Assembly (NCBI GenBank): GCA_022393335.1
Contig: JAJEKB010020933.1
Span: forward strand, 884,728 to 948,727
DNA: 64,000 nt
Source of the DNA: Macrotrachela quadricornifera
Lineage: Eukaryota; Rotifera; Eurotatoria; Philodinida; Philodinidae
Reading direction: 5' to 3'
The notes below the pieces were generated by a model that was given only the letters and a program-made list of their open reading frames with translations, searched no databases and was not told the origin of the DNA. Every line of letters begins with the position of its first letter. Position 1 is the stretch's first letter. This document shows, piece after piece, positions 56,061 to 64,000 of the stretch. A program made the position numbers and the translations under genes.

Positions 56061-57748
56061 ATGGTAGGTATATCTCGTTGGTTGGTAATAATGTTTTCTT
56101 CCATATACTGATCATATCTTCAATCAAACTGAAAAGAAGAAATATCGACATATATTGCTATGAAATCCTTATTGAACAATAGCACGAAGTTTCTCAATAA
56201 TACTGTTGCTCATTTTACTCTCTTGATATACACATCGATCTTTCATATTTCCTAATGTGATGATCTTAATAATGGGAAATTCGAAAAATTCGTTTTTTTT
56301 GATCTTTCAGACAACATTTAGTTTATCTACAAGTAGCTACCCAAAAGTTAAACTTTCGTTGACTTTTTTATTATTTCAAGATCTGAGATATTTAATATGG
56401 TACCAGCAGAAAAAGTAAGCTGTCATTTTGTTTGAAAGTCATGAAAAGAAATTAAAAGTGAGCAATAGTACTTAGGGACACTGAAAAATAGTAGTGAAGG
56501 TACTTTATTGTCGTGTAGAAGACATGAGGAATTTTTCTTTTTTTATGAAGTGTTAGAGGAAACGAAACTCTACTTTTCTGTACTATTTCGTCCCTATCCA
56601 TCTGGTACTATAATAATAAAATTTCGATAGAAACTTTTTTTGTTGAAAACTTAATTTACGGATGAGACAGATTATATGGTTATATTTTGTATTTTAAATT
56701 TTGAATCACTTAATATGTTGTATTAAAAAACAAAATGTGCCACAAGATGCAGCATGAAAAGCTCTACAACTCACATAGGACAGCTTATTCTATAGTTGCA
56801 TTTTTTCTTTTCAAAATGAGCAAAATTTCCAGCTATATATGATCAATTGGATGAGTATCAAATTATGATGATTATGATGCAGTTGAAGAAATTTGATATA
56901 AATTCGAATATTTCGACCTTTATTATATCCGGTCATTATCAACAATCTTATAATGTTTTTTACTCTTTATCTGCTATAAATAGATATATATGATTAGTTG
57001 GATGAGTATATTTTCTTTTTAGTCTTATCAAAATCGATTAGAGAATTTAACGCACAATCATTCTTTAGGTCAGTTCTTTTCCAATTACTTGATAATAAAT
57101 AAGAAAGAAAAGAAATATGGTGACACTTTGTAGAATCTATCATAAGAAAGTAAAAGAATGTTATTGCATTCATATCATTTGTTTTAGTGAAATAGAGAAA
57201 TTTGAAGACAAATAAAAATATGTATGTATTGAGACATTGATCATTATATAACTCAATTGTTTAGATTGCATTAACATTTTTAGAGAAAAATTAAAATATT
57301 TTCGACCGAATTCTTAGACATCTTCTTAAAAAAATTGTCAGATTTATTTATGTAAAATCATGAATAAACTACGTCAAAATAGAAATAAACTCTTTTTTAT
57401 ATGACATTTATTTTAAATCAATGTTTTCAACCACTGTCGTTGCTTTTTCTCATCAAGCTAATGTTCTTGTTCATTTTAGTTTTTTGAAAAAAGATTTATC
57501 AATTATAATCTAGTTAATCTTTCATTATTCAAATGAAAAAATATGATGTCACACTATATGATGTATGCGGTGAATACTAGAAAAGTAATAAAAGAAAACA
57601 AAACGGAGAAATTTGGTTCTCTTCTAAATAAATGAATGTCAAGTAAAATTTTTTTTTTTTGTTAGAAAATAGATAGATGAGAAAAAACAGAGAATGTTAT
57701 TGTCAAATAAGTAAGATTACATTTTAAGTAAGTCATAATAAAATTCTA
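56061..57748. other. 5' flank of the GPCR gene, with a MITE
   Basis: Apart from the partial mariner-like copy at 56469-56830 the stretch is AT-rich. No gene is recognised. Confidence 0.35.
56469..56830. mobile_element. Partial mariner-like MITE
   Basis: It starts TACTTAGGGACACTGAAAAA and shares CTCTACTTTTCT(G/A)TACTATTT with the 5506 copy; the inner motif CAAGATGCAGCATGAAAAGC is at 56737. The right end is not found. Confidence 0.5.
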
Positions 57749-58808
57749 ATGGGATCGTCGTCATCAGTCTTAACAATTGTAAATATCAATACACAATATT
57801 CACTTCATAGTTATTATATTTTATTTATTGGTGGTGTGATTGGAAATATACTAAACATTTTTGTCTTTACTCATCTCAAAATATTTCGCAATAATAAATC
57901 TGCTTTCTATCTAATTATTGAATCAATTTTTGATGTTATTTATGTAATCGTTAATTCCATTAGTTCATTTTTACAAATAACATTTGGATATGATTCTGGT
58001 ACATATTCATTGGTTTGGTGTCGATTAAGAATGATAATTTTTCAAACATGTGTACTCATCTCAATGTCTATGGTATGTTTTGCTGCTTGTGATCAATTCT
58101 TATCGACAAGTTACCGATTATATTTAAGACAAATGTGTACATTTAAATTGACTCGATATGTAACGATTATAGCTATTTGTATTTGGTTTCTTCATAGTAT
58201 TGTTTCTGGTATTTTTATGGACATTCAAACATCACTTGGTTGCATTATTTCGAATCCAACATGGGCTACGTATTCTTCATTTTTCTTGTTTCCAGTTTTG
58301 TATGGTCTTTTACCGATTGTCTTGGCAGGATCTTTTGGTATTTTAGCTTATCGTAATGTTCGTCGCATTATTTGTCGACGAATACCAATTACTCGTCGTC
58401 GATTTGATCGGCAAATGACAGCAATGATTTTAATGCGTATTATTTTTCTTGTAATATTTACATTACCTTTTGTCATTTATCGTGTCTACGGAATTATTGT
58501 TCCTATTCCATTGATGAATAATTTGCAAAACGCAATTAAACGATTAATACAAACAGTCATCCTTTCGATTTTTACTCTTAATTTTGCGGTATAGTCTCTG
58601 TTTTTATTCGATTGATTGTGAATATATAGTTTTATTTTAGAGCAACTTCTATATTTTTGTGGCAACATCATCACGATATCGTAGTCAAGTAAAAAATGTT
58701 TTAGTAAAAAAATGTTGGCAACGATTGAAACATTGGCGTTTCTTTAACAAGAATCAAATTGTTCCTATAAATACTTCATCACAAATATCTGACTTTGAAA
58801 CGGTATAA
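57749..58808 (+). CDS. Rhodopsin-type GPCR, two exons
   Basis: Exon 1 is 57749-58588 and exon 2 is 58641-58808, with a 52-bp intron (GTATAG to TTTTAG) in phase 0; spliced length 335 aa. Without splicing the frame stops two codons into the intron, inside TM7. Features: TM1 GGVIGNILNIFVF, TM3 VWCRLRM with the conserved Cys, AACDQF in place of DRY, outer-loop Cys (LGCII), TM5 PVLYGLLPIVLAGSFG, the inner-loop word AYRNVRR, TM6 QMTAMILMRIIFLVIF, TM7 FTLNFASNFYIF, and a basic cytoplasmic tail (SSRYRSQVKN) ending SDFETV. Ligand unknown; it is related to the GPCR at 9613-10636 (shared GGVIGN, VWC, DQF and TYRN/AYRN patterns and intron position). It lies inside the segment bracketed by hAT-like elements. 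Confidence 0.85.
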
Positions 58809-59522
58809 GAATCATTTATTGATACTTATTTGTATTGTGAAAATATGATTATCTTATGTTTTTTTCCTTCATTACGATCAATGCTACTAATTCCAACAGA
58901 TACAAATAATTTTGTTGTTTATTAACAAAATTTCTCAATAAATCTATAATAATTTTATATTTCATCTTTTGTCATTTGACTATTTTCATAATTGTACCTG
59001 TATTTTTTGTAAAAATACGTTTTAATAAAATTAAATAGGATTTCATAAAAAAAAAAGTAATTTCATAATTGAATAAGTTTTATTATTGACATACAATTCA
59101 TTTTCATTTATTTGTATTCATAGAACTTTAAAGTCATAAAAATAAGTATTTGACAAAATGCTCTTCAAGTACTTATATTTTTAACGAATACAAATAGATG
59201 TTGAAAAAGAAAAGTAAAGAATTATCGTTGGAAAACAGACAATTATATAATGCTTCTTCAAGATTTTTAAAAGAAATCCTTATCTATTATTAAAATGAGT
59301 GGTCAATAACTTCAGTCACATTATACAATCTGTCGCTTACGTTCATTCTATACACTTTATAATCTTGCTTTCTCTTATTCTCAATAGGTTTGATTTGTTT
59401 TTAATAGGATCATGAAAAAGAAATGCTATTATGTCAGTGAAAATGTTACATTCAGCGAGTTTCTGCCAAATATCTGCAGTAATATCGTTACGCATACATC
59501 CGAATTTGATTATAAATATACC
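58809..59522. other. 3' flank of the GPCR gene
   Basis: AT-rich with AATAAA-type words (for example near 58936); no gene recognised. Confidence 0.35.
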
Positions 59523-60245
59523 CAGAGGTACAGAATCTACCCGTGTGCGGCACCGCGCGGTGCGGGAAATTTTTTAGATCTGGGGAAATTTTGGAGAAGT
59601 TTTGAGTCTGGAAATGTTTCAAAAAATAACTTTTTTCCATTTGAAAAAAAAACACAAGCTGCGATGTCTCTACCAATGAGCTTCTAGCTTTTGTGTTATT
59701 AAAAGATTTTATACAACTACAGATTTATCCGACGGTATCAATGACTTTCTCTACTTTCATTCATTAATGGTACTCAGAATTAGAAGCGAAACGATATGTG
59801 AATCAGCAGTGTCAATTTTAAAAGGACATATTCATAGCAACCGTTCATTACATCATAATTCGTTAGATAATGAAGTGCTGCTTCACTGGAATGTTCCCGT
59901 TGCATCTCGCTGATGCATTTATCAAACGCTCACTAGATAATAACCTCAACAACAAGAAGGATAAAAATTGATTATTTTATAAAAAGAGTGAATAATATTA
60001 AACATGGAAACTGCTATCACCAGACTCTATTATACTAAATCATTTGAGAAAAAAACAATTACGAAGATTACCAGAATCAATCGATAATTAATAGAGCGCG
60101 TTGTTTTTTAAAATCACGCTATTTGTTTTAAGTAGTTCTCTTTCGATGTCCTTTGCTTATAGATATATAATCCACGGAAGGCCATGTATTTTGATTTTTC
60201 TAGCTGGGGAAATTTTTGCTTTTTACGGCAGATTCTGCACCTCTG
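59523..60245 (+). mobile_element. hAT-like element, copy B
   Basis: 723 bp, the same element as 54135-54869 in the same orientation, ending exactly AGATTCTGCACCTCTG; the left end reads CAGAGGTACAGAATCT with one change. Most of the length is nearly identical to copy A. It lacks a short stretch that copy A carries near its right end (about 54805-54835) and has an extra piece near its left end. Confidence 0.75.
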
Positions 60246-60253
60246 CAGTCAAT

Positions 60254-61186
60254 ATAATCTGATTCCAAATTTTTGTAGAAAGCCATAATCAAGAAGATTC
60301 GTATCCTCAAACACGATTAATATCGAACAATATTTCACCAGTAACCTGACTAAAAAAAAATAATAGTATTTATTCGATTTTTCAAAAAGAACATGGATTT
60401 GGTTCATGTTTGAAAGTGTGAATTAAGCAATCTAATTACTGTTTTCATCTTGCGACATCAAATCCATTTCATAATCTATTTCGAACCTATAATTTCATCG
60501 ATTAGACATAAAACACATAAAGGAATAGAACAACTAAATATGTTGACAGTACCTTAATTTGTTTGATAAAAGTATAGAAGAGAAAAAAACATTATGTATA
60601 TTGGAGTGTATTATTCATCGAGGAATAATTTGTGTACATTTGGCCTCCTATCGCGAAGAAAACAACAAACAGTTTCTACACAAAATCAGTAACCAAAGAA
60701 AAACATCGAGTAAAATTTGTACTAGTTTTTCTTTTTAGATCTCATCTCTTTGAATAAATTGAAAATAATCAGACAAAACAATATTCGAGATATAGATCCT
60801 TGGGAATGTATTTAAAATTTCAAAAAAGTACCCCAACATTATTTTATCTACAGTTTTTGTTAGTAAAAACAATCGTCCTTCAAGAAAGAAAAAAGGTACG
60901 GCGCGTGTGGAAGAAATTCATTTTTTAAGTAAAGAAACGTTAAAAAGTGCATTGTAATGTGTGTGAAAAGAAACGCATGCGAGTACATAAAAGAAAGTAT
61001 AGTTAAACAGTACATCTTGAAGGCATTTTAAATTGAAAAGATGCATTACAAAAAAAAAGACGACGTGTTCAAGCATAATAATAATGTTTTATGCTGATTT
61101 CTACCAATTGTTTTTTTTTATTGTAGATATTGTGTATTGCCCGCATCAGTACGTCTCTATCAATAGATTTTTGAAGTTAGTAGAAA
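60254..61186. other. Gene-free AT-rich stretch before LicD-like gene
   Basis: No gene recognised. The 66-codon frame at 61033-61233 overlaps the true start of the LicD-like gene in another frame and has no domain. Confidence 0.35.
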
Positions 61187-63235
61187 ATGAAAAAAGATTT
61201 ATTAATAGGAGGATTACTTTTTATTATATTTGAATTATTTATAATATGTATTTATCTATGTCTTGGATATTTTTATGAAAAAACAACATCTAATTTAACT
61301 TCATTAATGGTACCATTTAAACATATGAATCGAAATTCAACATTTTGTTGTTCGGAATTAACACTTAAAAAACGATATAAAATGGAATTTCAACAGCTTG
61401 AACGTTATCATTCAAATCAGCTATATAACCAACCATTAATAAATAGTTGTTCAGAACAACCAATATTACCTTATTTTTATTCATTATGGAAAACATCATC
61501 GCTTATACCACGTTCAATCACACCATGCGAACATCAAGTATATATCAAATTAATGAAGATATTTGATCAAATATGTCGAAAGAATCATATAGAATATATG
61601 ATCAGTTCTAATACCTTGCTAGGATCATATAAATATCATGGTAAGACCTTTAATAGTTTTAAAATTTTAATTTCAAATGATTTTTTTAATGAGAAATTTC
61701 TTTGAAAATGGTTACTTATAGTCGGAATAATTATTTAGTAGCTTTTATCATCTGAAGACTTAATCAAAAAATTGTTACCTTCCTATGTCTCATTTCAAAT
61801 ATTAATCTCTGTAATATTTTTTTTAAGACAATCTAAAATAACCTCAAAACAGATTTAACACTCTTTTTTTGCAATCAGCGTTTGTGAAAAATAATTTTTG
61901 TTACATCTTCTCGAAAATTTGTTTTGCCTCTACTAGTATTCTGTTCTATAAAATTTAATCACAATCTTGATAAAATAAGTCTTCAATGAATAATCTTTTT
62001 TTCTTCTAAGTTTTTATTTTTATTGAAGGTAAAAAAGAATTTTTCAAAGAATATATAATCTTAGAGGTATATATCATTTCAATATTTCGTCTCCAGTAAA
62101 CTAATATAATAGGGCTCATAATAGGAGTCATTTCTTTTTGGAGAAGTAGAGTAAAGTTAACATTGTGTTCAGCAACTGATCGAATTAGTTTAAATGCAGG
62201 ATGAACAAAGTAAATCTTTTTTTTCGATATGTTTCGTCTTGATTTTGTATTGAAAATCATATCAAATGCTGATTTAAGCAATTAAATATTCATTGTCGTT
62301 CTATTTTTAAAAACATCTTCTCAATACAGTATCAATTTCAGTTTTTTGTAGATTTTACTTATTACAAAGATAGTTCTTTTACCTATAGTATCGGAGTTTT
62401 ACAGTTCCGCACTGCTGCTAATCATATTTCTTTTATCCTAGCAAAGGAGAACTCTATATATTTCTATATTTTTTGCTCTGTATGCTGAAAAAGAGTTATT
62501 ACCATATAATTGTATTTTATTATTCAAAAAATAAAATTTCAATTGATTAAAAGTCATCATATGAGTTTTTACAGTAAATACTTAAATCCATTCAAATATT
62601 ATTATAACTAAACTAGAATGTTCAACTGCTTCATTTTACATACATCAACTATATAAATTTTTTGTTATTAAGATATATTACCGTATAATGATAATGTTAA
62701 TGTATACGTACATGTAAAATATTATTCACGTCTAGCCAATATGAAAAACTCATATAATCAAACGGATTGGATATTTTATCCTAAAACATCAAGAAGTATG
62801 AAATTTTTTTTTCATGCATCTCTATCAACTAAAAATTACAAATGGAAATGGCCATTTATTGATATTAGATTTTTTACAGATAATTCTACACATATTAAAC
62901 TACATACCTACATTAAAAAAGATTCTGTATTTCCACTAATATTACGCCCAATAGCTACGCTTTGGTTGCCTGGACCACGAAATGTTCACAAATTTTTAAA
63001 ATTAATGTCAAAATATGAGTATTCAAATTTATCATTTCACAAAGAATGTTATATACAAACATATGCATATCGAGATGAAAACTATAAATATAAACAAAAA
63101 ACTATTAATTGTATACAATTATATAATGTTTATCCATATATTCGACGAGTATGTGATAGTGACTATTGTTATGAATATTTTATGTTAAACGATGCAACGA
63201 TATTATATATTTTGAAGATGACTAAAGATAAATAA
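61187..63235 (+). CDS. LicD/fukutin-like phosphotransferase-family protein, Asp cluster degraded
   Basis: Exon 1 is 61187-61640 (donor GTAAGA); exon 2 is 62673-63235 after a TTATTAAG acceptor; the intron is 1032 bp, phase 1, and splicing creates Asp152 for 338 aa in all. Residues 6-28 are a membrane anchor, giving a type II membrane protein, probably Golgi/ER. Residues 118-151 match the LicD opening (LMKIFDQICRKNHIEYMISS, then NTLLG). After the junction comes D-ILPYNDNVNVYV where active members have PWDDDxD: Trp156 is Tyr, and Asp 157, 159 and 161 are Asn; only Asp158 remains. Later landmarks are WPFIDIRFF and FPL...WLPGPRN. Family members transfer phosphosugar or phosphocholine groups; the Asp cluster binds the metal, so this copy is probably inactive or altered. 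The splice model is inferred from the family fit. Confidence 0.7.
61641..62672 (+). other. Unusually long intron of the LicD-like gene
   Basis: 1032 bp, against 52 and 67 bp for the GPCR introns here. It contains a 91-codon minus-strand frame (62006-62281) with no recognised domain. It may have grown by insertion of an element, but I see no inverted repeats. Confidence 0.45.
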
Positions 63236-64000
63236 TAAAGATCTGATCAAGACAATTTTAGTATCTGTTTTTTTGATTTTGTGTTTTATCTATACAATAT
63301 TCTTATAGATTTTTTTTCACTCTATTTGACCAAGAAAAAAAATCTTCAAACAAGTCTTTCTTCTTTCTAAAGTAGTCTGAATACAATATGTTATCAAGGG
63401 CAAAGTAAGTCTTCTTAGTCCAATTTGTGCATTTTCTTCAATATGTTTTCAATATATATCATTGTACGTAAGTTTCAAATAGCTCCTTTTTAGTTATTCG
63501 GAAATCGATTATTTAATGATATAAATGAGCATCTATATAATATACTGAAAAAGTATTGTCTCAACATCGATAATGAAATTCTTCTACCTTTTACATCATC
63601 TATTTAAGTTTGATCAGTGTCTTCTTAATTGTATATAGAATATTTGTCCGACTATGTTCCGCACATTAATGAAGTACTTTGGTTTCTTTGTGCACTCTGC
63701 TATATTAATGCGTATTTTAGTGTCTTATTTTTCGGAATACTCTGTTGTTAATTCGATATTAGCATGAGTATTGTCGAACTATTTATCTCCAGAAAAACAA
63801 TGTAGGTCTGCCGGTTTTGAAGTTAGCATCATATTCTCTTATAACTTACGTCTAATGCAAGAGCTAGCAGATTCACTGAAATTATTCTTCATTTTTTGGT
63901 GGATAGAAATTATTTTTATAGATAATAGTCCTCGTAATTAAAACTCTGATTGTTCAGTAAAAACAAACTATAATTCATCGGTCCAATTCTTGATTTGTTC
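63236..64000. other. Gene-free AT-rich stretch at window end
   Basis: Downstream of the LicD-like gene, with an AATAAA poly(A) signal overlapping its stop (about 63231-63237). No gene recognised up to the end. Confidence 0.4.

Larger units (their letters stand above)
54127..60253. mobile_element. Composite segment: two hAT-like elements bracketing 4.65 kb with a GPCR gene
   Basis: Two same-orientation copies of one element lie at 54135-54869 and 59523-60245. The base word CAGTCAAT occurs immediately before the first copy (54127-54134) and immediately after the second (60246-60253). The inner flanks differ (GTAGCGAC after copy 1, AATATACC before copy 2). hAT elements make 8-bp duplications, so the outer repeat is what one expects if the whole 6.1-kb segment inserted as a unit. 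Insertion of a circular DNA into one element by recombination would also give this layout. Confidence 0.6.

Noticed and set aside
55737..56104. Minus-strand frames spelling K-E-F repeats
   Set aside because: They follow the 65-bp tandem repeat and have no start context, domain or splice support.
1..64000. Bacterial contamination as the source of the acyltransferase-3 or LicD-like genes
   Set aside because: Both lie among eukaryotic transposons and have the same AT-rich composition; the LicD-like gene needs a spliceosomal intron.

Overview
The window is AT-rich eukaryotic DNA and looks like a bdelloid rotifer (Adineta/Rotaria type). This is inferred from content. It holds intracellular ADP-ribosyltransferase-like (ART) proteins fused to kinesin-light-chain-type TPR arrays, rhodopsin-type GPCRs split by 50-70 bp GT-AG introns, a LicD/fukutin-like gene, a decayed acyltransferase-3/SGNH gene, a Penelope-like retroelement with a GIY-YIG domain, and many short inverted-repeat DNA transposons. 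Genes are sparse (about 8 plausible genes in 64 kb), which suggests an accessory, possibly subtelomeric, region.

Layout. 0-1.2 kb: three consecutive intron-like segments and a degenerate 52-bp repeat. 1.2-3.2 kb (-): ART-TPR gene with few TPRs. 3.2-9.6 kb: foldback elements and one coding remnant. 9.6-10.6 kb (-): two-exon GPCR. 10.6-17.7 kb: GPCR fragment, a palindromic element, tandem repeats. 17.7-21.6 kb (-): two ART genes 92 bp apart, perhaps one transcription unit. 21.6-28.9 kb: a 3.4-kb inverted-repeat element, a fresh hAT-like insertion with perfect 8-bp target duplication, a ~165-bp tandem repeat. 28.9-32.65 kb (-): large ART-TPR gene with about 18 TPR units and a 10-N assembly gap. 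32.7-39 kb: palindromic elements. 39-45.2 kb: decayed Penelope-like element with a non-LTR retrotransposon nested in it. 49.3-50.2 kb (+): secreted Cys-rich, probably GPI-anchored protein. 51.4-52.9 kb (-): acyltransferase-3/SGNH pseudogene. 54.1-60.25 kb: two hAT-like elements bracketing a second GPCR gene. 61.2-63.2 kb (+): LicD-like gene.

How it hangs together. Four ART-family genes on one strand show stepwise loss of the R-S-E catalytic triad. One is intact by motif; of two close paralogues, one lacks the Arg and the other the Ser; a fourth lacks the Glu pair. The family may be shifting from enzymes to TPR scaffolds. The LicD-like protein has likewise lost most of its Asp cluster.

The strongest structural anomaly is at 54.1-60.25 kb. 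The outer flanks of two same-orientation hAT-like elements carry the same 8-bp word while their inner flanks differ. This suggests the 4.65 kb between them, including an intact GPCR gene, arrived as a unit by macro-transposition or by recombination-mediated insertion. A family of near-perfect ~600-bp palindromes sharing a CGAGGGA-type terminus is the other strong candidate for an undescribed element; one copy lies just upstream of the big ART-TPR gene.
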